Source: an uncultured Eubacteriales bacterium (GTDB taxonomy: Bacteria > Bacillota > Clostridia > Oscillospirales > Acutalibacteraceae). Taken from it: a stretch of DNA of 17,562 nucleotides. Both the position numbers and the translations under genes were made by a program. The notes under the pieces are model-generated. The model worked only from the letters and a program-made list of their open reading frames with translations. It was not told where the DNA came from and searched no databases. Every line of letters begins with the position of its first letter. Positions within the stretch are counted from its first letter, which is position 1. Of the stretch, positions 7,079 to 14,767 are shown piece by piece. The stretch is taken from contig CAJTXF010000032.1 in the NCBI GenBank assembly GCA_910580045.1, positions 1 to 17,562 of the forward strand, in the 5' to 3' direction.

Positions 7079-7794
7079 AGGCCTGCCCCCTTTTTCAAAA
7101 AGCGGAGATAGGCCTTGACAAAATCCTGGTATTTGTACTTGGACAGCAGGGCCTCCTCCCCGTTGGCCAAAGTCACCTGGCTCTTGCTGTATCCCCGCAC
7201 CTGGGAGAGGTTCACCAGATATCCCTTGTGCACCCGGAAAAATCCCTCCCCCAGTTCAGCCTCCAAATCCCGCAGCTTGGCGTAGCTGGCAAACACCTCG
7301 TCCGCCAGGTGGAGCAGGACCTTGTGGTTGCTGCTCTCAATAAAATAAATGCTGTCCAGGGGGATGGTGCGGCTGGTGTCCGCAAACCGAAGGCGCAGGC
7401 AGCGGGGCGGCGCTTTTCCGGCCCCTTCAATCTGGGCCGCTGCTCGGGCAAAGACCTGGGCAAACTTCTCCTTCTCCACAGGCTTGAGCAGGTATTGGAA
7501 GGCCCCCACGTCAAAGGCGTCGAACACATACCGCTCATAGCCGCTGACAAAGATAATCACCGGCTGGCGCCCGCCCGCCCGCTCCCGGAGCTTTCTGGCA
7601 AGGGCCATGCCGTCCGGGCTGCCAGGGGCCAGCTCTATGTCCAGAAAGAGCAGGTCAGCCTCCCACAGCTCTGAAAGCCTCTCTTCCGCGCGGCTGTATT
7701 CCACAATCTGGCAGGCATAGGGCTGGGCGCGGATTAGGGAGGCCAGATAGGAGCGGGCCTGGGGCTCGTCGTCACAAATCGCTATTTTTATCAT
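7075..7794 (-). CDS. LytTR-family response regulator (239 aa)
   Basis: DNA-binding partner of the adjacent kinase. The receiver domain starts MIKIAICDDE (acidic pocket Asp8/Asp9), with the phosphorylated Asp52 in LLFLDIEL and conserved Lys104 in YLLKPVEK. Residues 135-235 form a LytTR domain with IYFIESSNHKVLLHL and FFRVHKGYLVNLSQV. The frame is open to 7908, but the receiver domain begins at ATG 7794, which has AGAGGA about 9 nt upstream, so that start is chosen. It is the first gene of the operon. Two direct repeats like LytTR boxes lie about 57-89 nt upstream, which suggests self-regulation. Confidence 0.93.
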   Translation of the reverse strand: MIKIAICDDEPQARSYLASLIRAQPYACQIVEYSRAEERLSELWEADLLFLDIELAPGSPDGMALARKLRERAGGRQPVIIFVSGYERYVFDAFDVGAFQYLLKPVEKEKFAQVFARAAAQIEGAGKAPPRCLRLRFADTSRTIPLDSIYFIESSNHKVLLHLADEVFASYAKLRDLEAELGEGFFRVHKGYLVNLSQVRGYSKSQVTLANGEEALLSKYKYQDFVKAYLRFLKKGAGL

Positions 7795-7850
7795 GCTGTT
7801 GTTCCTCTGTTTCTGATATCGTTCCAAAAGGCCCAGAGAGAAAGCCGTCC

Positions 7851-7883
7851 GGCGCAACTGGACAGTTTGAGGGCGCAACTGGA
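7851..7883 (-). promoter_or_regulatory. Pair of direct repeats, likely LytTR operator
   Basis: The 12-mer GGCGCAACTGGA occurs at 7851-7862 and exactly again at 7872-7883, a start-to-start distance of 21 bp, two helical turns. On the minus strand each reads TCCAGTTGCGCC, which contains the GTT core of known LytTR sites. LytTR proteins bind paired direct repeats with about this spacing. A further small palindrome AACTGGACAGTT overlaps the first repeat. Confidence 0.65.
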
Positions 7884-7907
7884 TGATGGACACTTCCCTG
7901 TCATACA

Positions 7908-7936
7908 ATCATACATCACATGCCCGGGCAGCGCAA
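7908..7936 (-). promoter_or_regulatory. Candidate SigA promoter of the LytTR operon
   Basis: On the minus strand TTGCGC (7936-7931), a 17-nt spacer and TATGAT (7913-7908). A transcript from near 7901 would carry the two repeats downstream of its start, where binding could block elongation. A second, weaker promoter below the repeats (around GATATC at 7815-7820) is also possible and would fit activation. Confidence 0.5.
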
Positions 7937-8045
7937 GGGGCGGCTGCCTGTTTGCCCGATGGACACGGATTGGGCACGGATATCTTTTGGCGTGGCCAGG
8001 CGGAGGGGGGGAGACTGGCCACAAAAATTTATTTCCAAACGCCAA

Positions 8046-8076
8046 AAGCCCCAGGAATCTTTGATTCCTGGGGCTT
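8046..8076 (-). terminator. Intrinsic terminator, minus strand
   Basis: A perfect 14-bp stem, AAGCCCCAGGAATC (8046-8059) and GATTCCTGGGGCTT (8063-8076), with a 3-nt loop. On the minus strand it ends in TTTT. Confidence 0.7.
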
Positions 8077-8143
8077 GGAGCGGAGATAGGAGGCGGGTTA
8101 TGAGGGATTTGCCGTGGTGAAAAGCTGCGGCCTGCTCGCGGGC

Positions 8144-8179
8144 AAAAAAACACCGCGCACCTAGAAATCCAGGTGCGCG
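8144..8179 (-). terminator. Intrinsic terminator, minus strand, with seven T
   Basis: A 9-bp stem, CGCGCACCT (8154-8162) and AGGTGCGCG (8171-8179), with an 8-nt loop. On the minus strand a run of seven T follows (8150-8144). It is the best candidate for ending the HNH transcript, or a lost gene between. Confidence 0.75.
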
Positions 8180-8440
8180 CGCTGATGGCCCTACCGTGCT
8201 TAAAAGATGCCATTCAAACTTAGTTAAGGGAGTCATCCCAATTATGAACTACCATAAAGTTCTGGTATTGAGCTGAAACATTAGGGGTTACGAACTTTTA
8301 TATATGAGCAATTTGGGGAATTTGTGCTTAACTTAATAACATTGGATTGTCTGTCTGAATTTTCCAACTTCACCCGTTTCAGAACCACCCGTTTGGTATG
8401 AGCCCATCAAATACCTGGGGTACAGGGAGACAGCACAGAC

Positions 8441-8478
8441 ATCGTTAAGTTGCCCATAAAAGCGGACAACTTAACGAT
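8441..8478. repeat. Perfect 12-bp inverted repeat downstream of the HNH gene
   Basis: Arms ATCGTTAAGTTG (8441-8452) and CAACTTAACGAT (8467-8478) are separated by 14 nt. There is no T tract on either side, so it is not a standard terminator. It could be an operator or a recombination site. Confidence 0.75.
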
Positions 8479-8498
8479 TCGTGTTCACCAGTGACAGC

Positions 8499-9953
8499 CT
8501 ATTTCAAATTTTCAAGAAATTGTAGAAACAGTTCTTCCGCCACTTCAGCTTCACTTAGATCTTCTTCGCAGTCGTAAAAACCAGCTACAAGAAGCCAACG
8601 ATTGTTTTCCCGGAGATAAAGCTGCCCGATACCCCATCCGATGCCAACTCCATGTAAATGATAACACCTAGGACACATATACGCGCCTGTCCCACTGGGT
8701 TTCGTAATGCCGTCGATCATGTATTTTTGGCTGTGGAAACTTGTTTTGCAAATATCACAGATTTCTGGGGCCCCTATAAAGTATTCCTTTTCCTTTTGTC
8801 CGCGCTGGATATCGGCAATACCATCCAATTCAAGGTCACAATCAGATTGGGAGTTGAAGTCTGCGAACGAGATCTCTCTAGCGCCCCCGAACAATTGGAC
8901 CATCAAATCCGGCTGTGTTAGATTCAGCCCCAGCCCAATAACCGTACAGTTAACAAGGTCAAATGTGGCGGTTTTTTCCACATTTCGCACCAAACACAGA
9001 AGTGTCGCATGCTTATTTCCCGTTAAATGAGAATCGTGGGATGACGAGGAAGTGCAATACCATGCATCGAATTCTCCCTCGAGCTTTATGTGATTTACGA
9101 TTCCCCATACCTTGCGCGTTTGGCCAATCCCTCTTGTTTGTTTATTGAGGCGTTTAAAATGAAATTGTCCATCCACCAGAAGCAATTCACCGGGCTTGAT
9201 CTTGTCTTGCATATATAGGGAGTCTCTGATATACCGAACCGGCACACAGCCGATGATTATATTGAGTTGTTCTTCGATGTACCTTTTCAAGTATTGTCCG
9301 TCAAAAAAGTGCAGCCAATAGGCATCATTCTCTTTCAGTTTATCCGAACAGATTGCTCCGTTCTCCGTAAGCAGCCCCTTTGCAATCAAATCGAATCGGT
9401 ATCTACTGTCAAAGTGAATCTTATGCTCGTCTATGAACCCCAAAACATAGTTTAGATTCAGATAGTCCCACCGTCCGGAATATCTCCTGATGGTATCCAG
9501 CGCTTGCTCTGCTTCAATATTCTGCTTTTGAATGATTGCATACCATTCTTCTCTGGCTTTTCTTATGACTTGAGGGGTCAAATTCCGAGAATTCTCATGA
9601 TATGAATGGGCCTCTCCATGGTGATTCAGACACAGTACGGCAAGATTGTCTGGGGCATGCGAATGGGAATATTCCCATCTGTCAAGATGGTGAATCACAA
9701 CAGGCAAACCACTCTTGTGGCAAATACAGCACGTGAAAGCCGATTTGACCAACACGTCTTCTGCTGTTTTTAAGGGGATAGGCGTACGCGTTGGATGCGA
9801 CAACAGTTCCGCTGTCTCCTGGGGTATTCCCAAAGAAATCAAAGACTCCACCGTCTGCTTTTTCAATTGCTGTACAGTGTATGTTTGTGACAATTTTTCT
9901 GCAGAGGCACTGTCAATTCCATAAGCCATAAAGTCAGACTGTGCTTTTTTCAT
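8499..9953 (-). CDS. HNH-nuclease-like protein with a C-terminal zinc-finger-like domain (484 aa)
   Basis: Starts MKKAQSDFMAYGIDS at 9953 with AAGGGGAAAG about 9 nt upstream. Residues 1-65 are helical. Residues 70-140 form an HNH fold: Cys75-x2-Cys78, His88-His89, Asn103, Cys108 and His111-His112 (IHHLDRW, DNLAVLCLNHH), so the nuclease metal site looks complete. Residues 150-400 are not recognised. The C-terminus has two CxxC pairs (ICDICK and MCPRCYHLHGVGIGWGIGQLY), a pattern that from memory also occurs in small phage proteins. No methyltransferase or other restriction partner is beside it. The gene is more AT-rich than its neighbours, lies next to a dead recombinase and is still intact, which suggests acquired cargo kept by selection, perhaps for phage defence. 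The defence role is inference. Confidence 0.8.
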   Translation of the reverse strand: MKKAQSDFMAYGIDSASAEKLSQTYTVQQLKKQTVESLISLGIPQETAELLSHPTRTPIPLKTAEDVLVKSAFTCCICHKSGLPVVIHHLDRWEYSHSHAPDNLAVLCLNHHGEAHSYHENSRNLTPQVIRKAREEWYAIIQKQNIEAEQALDTIRRYSGRWDYLNLNYVLGFIDEHKIHFDSRYRFDLIAKGLLTENGAICSDKLKENDAYWLHFFDGQYLKRYIEEQLNIIIGCVPVRYIRDSLYMQDKIKPGELLLVDGQFHFKRLNKQTRGIGQTRKVWGIVNHIKLEGEFDAWYCTSSSSHDSHLTGNKHATLLCLVRNVEKTATFDLVNCTVIGLGLNLTQPDLMVQLFGGAREISFADFNSQSDCDLELDGIADIQRGQKEKEYFIGAPEICDICKTSFHSQKYMIDGITKPSGTGAYMCPRCYHLHGVGIGWGIGQLYLRENNRWLLVAGFYDCEEDLSEAEVAEELFLQFLENLK

Positions 9954-10203
9954 TTTGACTTTCCCCTTCCATTTTTGAGAGAAATTGTAAGACTTTTGTA
10001 GTTATGTTATAATGAATTCTATTGTGCTGTTTCCAAAAATCCTTTCTGTATGAGGTATTCGGACTTAAAGTCGTATTTTAAATTAGTTTAACATATGTTG
10101 ACAGGATTCTCAAGACCTGATTTTAGATATTAGGGCTTGTTTGAAAAATCGAAAACGCCGTCTTGTAGCCCATAAGCAGCCCCTTTCTGCGTCAAAAATC
10201 CTC
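9954..10203. other. AT-rich divergent spacer between the HNH gene and the recombinase remnant
   Basis: Besides a plus-strand promoter at 9985-10013 there is a TTGACA at 10098-10103 without a well-spaced -10 box. A minus-strand promoter for the HNH gene probably overlaps the TTATAA core near 10007-10012, but its -35 box is poor. I see no gene here. Confidence 0.45.
9985..10013 (+). promoter_or_regulatory. SigA-type promoter toward the recombinase remnant
   Basis: TTGTAA (9985-9990), a 17-nt spacer and a perfect TATAAT (10008-10013). It points away from the HNH gene toward the mobile-element remnant. Confidence 0.65.
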
Positions 10204-10305
10204 GCCACCGCAAAGGAAGAATACACCTATCAGGTGGACAAGATAAAATTTATCGTCACGCCTGTCTACAAGGAGGAGGGCGTGACGATAAGGGATATGC
10301 TTTAA
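10204..10305 (+). pseudogene. Fragment of a small ORF associated with the recombinase
   Basis: The in-frame piece EEYTYQVDKIKFIVTPVYKE then VTIRDML and a stop at 10303-10305 resembles small proteins found upstream of large serine recombinases in clostridial elements (from memory). No start codon with a ribosome site is present, and its end overlaps the first readable codons of the recombinase. A deletion seems to have fused the small gene's end to the recombinase interior. Confidence 0.5.
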
Positions 10306-11881
10306 GGCCGCAAAAGAAAAAGGTTATACGGACACCTTGTTTTTTTGTGGACGATGGGAGCACAGGCACGACCATGAAGCGGCCGGGATTCCAGAAGATG
10401 GTCCAGGCCATTGGGAACGGGTACATTTCGGCGCTGTTCGTCAAGGCGCTTTCCCGGCTGGGCCGGAACTGCATCGAGGTGGGCCGCCTGACGGAAGAAT
10501 TTTTCTCAGCCCATGATGCGCGGCTGGTGGCCGTCTCCGATGGAGTGGACAGTGACGAGGGCGAGAACGAGTTTACTCCGTGCAAGAATATGATGAACGA
10601 ATACTAGGCCCGCGATATTTCCAAGAAGCGCCGGATCGTGAACAAAATGAAAGGCAATTCCGGTGTACCGCTGTACCCGCCGCCCTGTGGCTACATCAAG
10701 CGCTCCCCACTTTTGGGTGGTTGAGCCGGAGGCCGTCGCCATAGTGCGCCGTATTTATCAAATGGCGCTGGACGGCTACGGGCTGGCTGAGGTTGCCGCC
10801 GCGCTGGAGCGGGATGGAGTATTCAATCCCGCCTATTACTGGCGGAGTAACGAGCCGCGGCGGTTCCAAGAGTACCGTGGAGCCTACCAAATGGGGCCAT
10901 ACTACCATTAAGAGAATCCTCACCTTACAGGAGTATTGCGGCGATGTCATCAACTTCAAATCCTACTCCAAGTCCTACAAGATGAAAAAGCGGATTGAAA
11001 ACCCGGAGGAGAACCGGGCGATTTTCCTCAGCGTCCACGAGGCCATCATTGACCGGCCCACCTGGGAGAAAGTTCAGAGCAAGAAGAAAGGGAGCCGCCG
11101 GAGGCGGCCCACCGCCACCCAGGGGCCTCGCGTGTTTTCCGGCTATCTGAAATGCCCGGAGTGCGGCGGCAATCTTAATTTCCACTTCAACCAGGGCAGC
11201 CAGTATATCAACTTTTTTAGCTGTCAAAACCATAATTCAGGCATCTGGAAGTGCTCCAGGACCTATTGTATTCGGCTGGAATTTCTGGAGCGGATGGTGC
11301 TGTACGAGATGAACCGGCTGGCCTCTTTCGCCAATGAGTACGAGGACGACTTCATCAAGGCGATGATGGGCCGTTCCGCAAAGGTGACGGAGAATAAGCG
11401 GGCCAGGAGGCAAGCGGGAGCTGGATGGATTGCTGGCGAGGGGCGAAGAACTGGACAGGCTTTTTGAAAGGCTTCACAAGGACAATATGAGCCAGCAAAT
11501 CAACGCTGCCCGGTTTGCGAAAATGTCCCAGCGGTACGAGCGGGAGTAGGGGGAGAACACCAAGAGAATCAAGGCCCTGCGGCTGGAACTGAAAAAGAGC
11601 GAAGGCAAGTGGATGGACATTGACACGTTCCTTGAAACGGTCCGGCACTACACTAGCGCCACAGAGAGCACCAACGCATGTTGGCGGAACTGAGCGACCA
11701 CATCAACGTGTACCACGCGGAGAAGCAGGACGGTGTTACCACCCAGCATATCACCATCTATTATAACTGTATCGGCGCTTTCTCCGTCCCTGACCGCCGG
11801 AAAATTCCGGCTGCGGAGATCACAATGGGGACGAGAAAGGGAGTAGCCGTCAGCTACTCCCCGGAACGGATTGCCGGATAG
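10304..11881 (+). pseudogene. Large serine recombinase (Tn4451/TnpX type), heavily broken
   Basis: Readable blocks in order: FVDDGSTGTTMKRPGFQKM and SRLGRNCIEVGRLTEEFF from the resolvase catalytic domain; ARDISKKRRIV; a recombinase domain (VRRIYQMALDGYGLAEVAAAL, HTTIKRILTLQEYCGDVINF); a zinc ribbon (LKCPECGG) with a coiled coil; and a DUF4368-like end (AEKQDGVTTQHITIYYNCIG). The first roughly 40 residues with the catalytic serine are missing. The gene is broken by an extra T in the run at 10340-10346, stops at 10605-10607 and 11547-11549, and frame changes near 10700, 10860, 11410 and 11670. This protein would have integrated and excised an element; it cannot work now. Its last codon lies 66 nt from the 3' end of tRNA-Arg. 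Confidence 0.9.
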
Positions 11882-11891
11882 GGTTTTGAGC

Positions 11892-11948
11892 AAAAATAAT
11901 GCAGAGTGTCCTCCAAGGATACTCAAATCCTATAAGGACACTCCGCAT
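11892..11948 (-). terminator. Terminator of tRNA-Arg
   Basis: Long interrupted hairpin: ATGC, GAGTGTCCT and AGGAT on the left (11899-11920) pair with ATCCT, AGGACACTC and GCAT on the right. On the minus strand TTATTTTTG follows. The right edge includes the last base of the tRNA CCA. Confidence 0.8.
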
Positions 11949-12024
11949 GGCACGCCAGAAGGGATTCGAACCCCCGACCTTTTGGTTCGTAGCCAAACAC
12001 TCTATCCAGCTGAGCTACTGGCGC
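11948..12024 (-). tRNA. tRNA-Arg (anticodon ACG)
   Basis: On the minus strand: acceptor GCGCCAG pairing with CTGGCGT, D arm GCTC/GAGT, anticodon stem TTTGG/CCAAA around the loop CTACGAA, T arm GGGGG-TTCGAAT-CCCTT, discriminator G and an encoded CCA. Anticodon ACG lies at 11988-11990 and, once A34 is converted to inosine, reads CGU, CGC and CGA. It is 77 nt and complete. Confidence 0.97.
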
Positions 12025-12040
12025 TTCTCTCAACTCGTTT

Positions 12041-12069
12041 ATTATAGCTCATGCGGGAAGATTTGTCAA
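12041..12069 (-). promoter_or_regulatory. Consensus SigA promoter of tRNA-Arg, overlapping the GH13 stop codon
   Basis: A perfect TTGACA (12069-12064), a 17-nt spacer and a perfect TATAAT (12046-12041). The -35 box shares its bases with the TGA stop of the GH13 gene (12066-12068). Confidence 0.9.
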
Positions 12070-13946
12070 GGCCTTTTTTGTATTTTCCGGTTGATTTTCA
12101 ATACCGAGCAGCCGTAGGGCCGCAGGACTGTCACTGCACCCAGGGCCTCACCCAGCACCAGCGCCGCCCCGCTCAAATCCAGATTCAGGGGCACAATGCT
12201 CTGGGGCCGCTCGCTGCGGTTCACAAAGAGCAGCAGGGCCTCCCCCTCCTGCTCGGCAAAGCGCTCCAGCACGAGCAGATTGCGCTCTGCCCGCAGGGTG
12301 CGGTAGTTCCCCTGGGCCAGGATGTGCCGGCAGCGGGCCCGCAGGGCCCCCAGCTGGCGGTACCAGTCCAGCAGGCTCTCGTCCTCCCTGCCCCAGGGAT
12401 AGCAGCCCCGGTTAAAGGGGTCCCGGTATCCCTCCAGGCCCGCCTCGTCTCCATAGTAGACACAGGGCACGCCAGGCAGCATATATTGTATTGCCGCCGC
12501 CAGGCGCAGCCGGGCCAGCCCTGTCTCCCGTTGGGCGGGCGACAAGGTCTGGGCGGCCTGCCACTCCCGGCCCCGGCTGCCCGCGGGCTCGCCCCCCAGC
12601 ACGGTGAGGGCCCGCTCCGTATCATGGGTGCCAATGTGGTTCATCAGCAGGTTGAGGCACTGAGGAGGGTAGTTCTCTATGATATTCTCTACGGCTTCCG
12701 CGAAGTTCTTGGGGTCATCCCCCAAAAGAAAGCCAAAAATCGCGTCCCGGAACGGGTAGTTCATCACGCTGTCCAGCTGGCCGCCCAGCAGGTACCGCCG
12801 CCGGACACCATAGGCAGATTTGTTGGAGGCATCCTCCCACACCTCGCCCAGAACCAGGGCGTCAGAATCCTCGGCCTTGGCGGCAGCGGAAAGGTTATCA
12901 ATAAAGGCGTCGGGCAGCTCGTCGGCCACGTCCAGCCGCCAGCCAGAGGCCCCTGCCCGCAGCCAGCGCCGGACAATGCCGTTTTCGCCGTTGATAAACT
13001 CATTATAGCCAGGCTCGGTCTCATTCACATTGGGCAGGGTGATAAACCCCCACCAGCTGTCATATTCATTGGGCCAGTTCCGGAAGCTGTACCAGGGATA
13101 GCAGGGGGACTGCTGAGATTGATAGGCCCCTGGCTCCGGATAGCGGCCCTCCCGGTTAAAATATACGCTGTCGCTGCCTGTGTGGCTGAACACCCCGTCT
13201 ATTATCACCCGGATGCCCAGCTCTTTTGCGGCAGCGCACAGGGCGGAGAAGTCCTCCTCCCCGCCCAGCAGGGGGTCGATTTTCGAGTAATCAGCCGTGT
13301 CATAGCGGTGGTTGGAATGGCTCTCGAAAATAGGGTTCAGGTATAGGCAGGTGACGCCCAGGCTTTTCAGATAGGGGAGCTTTTCCTGAATGCCCCGCAA
13401 ATCCCCGCCAAAGAAATCTGTGTTGGTGATGTGCCCCTGCTCATTGGGCCGCCAGTCCGGCTGCTCCAGCCAGTTTTCATGATAGCTCCGGCCAGCGGGG
13501 AGGTTGGCCTTCTCCTGGCCGGACTTGGCGAAGCGGTCCGGGAAGACCTGATACATCACCCCGCCCAGCAGCCAGTGGGGCGTCTGGAAGCCCTCCTGAT
13601 ATACCGTAAGCTGCCAGCGGTAAGTGCCGCCGAAGATGGCCAGGCCCCGCTCCCCCCGGGAGAGGCGCTGGACGCCCCGGCAGGTGTTGGCCTCAAAGAG
13701 ATAGAAGTAGAGCCCCGGCGAAGGGGGGGTAAAGTCGCACTCCCACCACTCCTTGTCGTCCCCATTCATGCCGCACCAGAACATATCCCGCAGCTGAGCT
13801 GGCTGGCCCTCCTGCTCCACAATCAGGCGGGCAGCAGAGCAGCCCAGGTTTCTGGGCAGGGTAACGCGGAAATGGATAGAAGACCCGGAGGGGACAGGCC
13901 CGGTGGGAGAGCGGAACTTTGGATGACGGGAGGAGAAGAAAGTCAT
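12066..13946 (-). CDS. GH13 alpha-glucan hydrolase, neopullulanase/cyclomaltodextrinase type (626 aa)
   Basis: Hydrolyses alpha-1,4 and possibly alpha-1,6 bonds in maltodextrins, cyclodextrins or pullulan. Start ATG 13946 (MTFFSSRHPKF) has AGGAG about 11 nt upstream; the longer open frame runs into the repeat island. Residues 1-120 form a beta-sandwich like CBM34, typical of this subfamily. The barrel shows all four GH13 regions: DGVFSHTGSD, GWRLDVADEL with nucleophile Asp339, LVLGEVWED with acid/base Glu368, and HIGTHDTER with Asp442; GVMYQVFPDRF is also characteristic. There is no signal peptide, so it is cytoplasmic, like GlgP upstream on the same strand. I see no promoter directly upstream; it may be read through from glgP across the repeat island. 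Exact substrate preference cannot be told from sequence alone. Confidence 0.92.
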   Translation of the reverse strand: MTFFSSRHPKFRSPTGPVPSGSSIHFRVTLPRNLGCSAARLIVEQEGQPAQLRDMFWCGMNGDDKEWWECDFTPPSPGLYFYLFEANTCRGVQRLSRGERGLAIFGGTYRWQLTVYQEGFQTPHWLLGGVMYQVFPDRFAKSGQEKANLPAGRSYHENWLEQPDWRPNEQGHITNTDFFGGDLRGIQEKLPYLKSLGVTCLYLNPIFESHSNHRYDTADYSKIDPLLGGEEDFSALCAAAKELGIRVIIDGVFSHTGSDSVYFNREGRYPEPGAYQSQQSPCYPWYSFRNWPNEYDSWWGFITLPNVNETEPGYNEFINGENGIVRRWLRAGASGWRLDVADELPDAFIDNLSAAAKAEDSDALVLGEVWEDASNKSAYGVRRRYLLGGQLDSVMNYPFRDAIFGFLLGDDPKNFAEAVENIIENYPPQCLNLLMNHIGTHDTERALTVLGGEPAGSRGREWQAAQTLSPAQRETGLARLRLAAAIQYMLPGVPCVYYGDEAGLEGYRDPFNRGCYPWGREDESLLDWYRQLGALRARCRHILAQGNYRTLRAERNLLVLERFAEQEGEALLLFVNRSERPQSIVPLNLDLSGAALVLGEALGAVTVLRPYGCSVLKINRKIQKRP

Positions 13947-14280
13947 GGGCAAAACAACTCCTAAGAGAGGATTAAGTGAGAGAGGCAAAAGCCGCCGACC
14001 GGGGTCCAGGGGGAGAGCAGTGCCTGACAGCAAGCCCTGACCGGGGTCCAGGGGGTGAGCGTGTGCCAGTGGCACACAAGCTGCGAACCGACCGAGCCGG
14101 CAGGCGAGACCCTGCCCCCTGGCGGGTTCTTAGGGCAGCGCCCTAAGCCGCCGGAGGCGACCTTGCCCTTAGGGGCGGCGCTCACAGAGAAAGGAGCGAG
14201 GCAGACTGTCAGACGGCCCCCAAGCGTCCGAACGTGGCATTCTGAGCGCCGCCCCACAAGCCGCAGCACACAGCAAGATT

Positions 14281-14317
14281 CCGAAAGTTAGGAAAGCCCA
14301 GCTTTCCTAACTTTCGG
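14281..14317. repeat. Perfect 17-bp hairpin in the repeat island
   Basis: Arms CCGAAAGTTAGGAAAGC (14281-14297) and GCTTTCCTAACTTTCGG (14301-14317) with loop CCA. No T tract follows. Confidence 0.9.
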
Positions 14318-14480
14318 AGAGAGGCAGACGCCCTGCACAAGCGTTGGGAGGCTAAGCGCCCCCGGGAGATGGCGCTTGCGGTTGGGATGTTGTAAACGGT
14401 TAGGCCCTTGACCTTACCGCAAAGGGCAGTGTGGGGGAACGCTTAGGGCCCAGCGTTTCGGAAGGCCAGTCCGCAGCTCT

Positions 14481-14518
14481 CCGTGACTTGGAAAAGCTAT
14501 GCTTTCCCAAGTCAACGG
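14481..14518. repeat. Second, related hairpin in the repeat island, opposite orientation
   Basis: Arms CCGTGACTTGGAAAAGC (14481-14497) and GCTTTCCCAAGTC-A-ACGG (14501-14518) with loop TAT. There is one A/C mismatch (G-U if read from the minus strand) and one bulge. The stem top and the CGGAGAG flank match those of the hairpin at 14281 when read on the minus strand. Confidence 0.85.
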
Positions 14519-14767
14519 ATTCGCGCTGTTTAGAATGGCAGGCGGCGCGGATGACTGCCTCGCGCTGACGTTGGAGGCCGCCTCACGCTCTGCGCCAATC
14601 CTTCCCTTTTGCGCGCCGCCCTAAGGGCAAGACCTTGGGGACTCCTGACGTTGGCTTCGCCAAGTCGCCCCAGGGGGCAAGCCCCCCTGGACCCCGACAG
14701 CCGCTCCTACGCTTTTGCTTGGCGAAAGCTGCTGCCCCGAGCCGTTGGGCTCTTTTGCGATGCTCTG

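Larger units (their letters stand above)
7937..8498. other. Gene-free spacer with two minus-strand terminators and a dyad
   Basis: I find no supported gene. The spacer holds terminators at 8046-8076 and 8144-8179 and a perfect inverted repeat at 8441-8478. From about 8200 rightward the base composition becomes clearly more AT-rich, matching the HNH gene rather than the LytTR operon. This marks a likely island edge. Confidence 0.5.
13990..14700. repeat. Noncoding island of two diverged repeat copies in inverted orientation
   Basis: The left half (about 13998-14390) and the reverse complement of the right half (about 14400-14697) share the same ordered blocks: CGGGGTCCAGGGGG (14000, again at 14042; reverse complement at 14683-14696), CTTGCCCTTAGGGGCGGCGC (14161-14180; reverse complement near 14612-14632), GCGAGGCAG, GCATTCT, a GGAAAGC/GCTTTCC hairpin (14281-14317 and 14481-14518) flanked by CGGAGAG, and TAAGCG then CCCCC and TTGCGGT near the centre. 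The left copy also holds extra hairpins at 14061-14077 and 14129-14147. There is no credible gene. The centre of symmetry is near 14395, so a transcript from glgP into the GH13 gene could fold into a very long imperfect hairpin. Confidence 0.75.

Noticed and set aside
5828..7111. Long plus-strand open frame opposite the kinase gene
   Set aside because: It mirrors a GC-rich real gene, is Gln/Ala/Pro-rich with no motif and has no ribosome site.
10098..10130. TTGACA at 10098-10103 as a recombinase promoter
   Set aside because: No -10 box at 16-18 nt; the promoter at 9985-10013 is better.
12051..13346. 431-codon plus-strand open frame opposite the GH13 gene
   Set aside because: Antisense shadow; the minus strand has all GH13 catalytic motifs.
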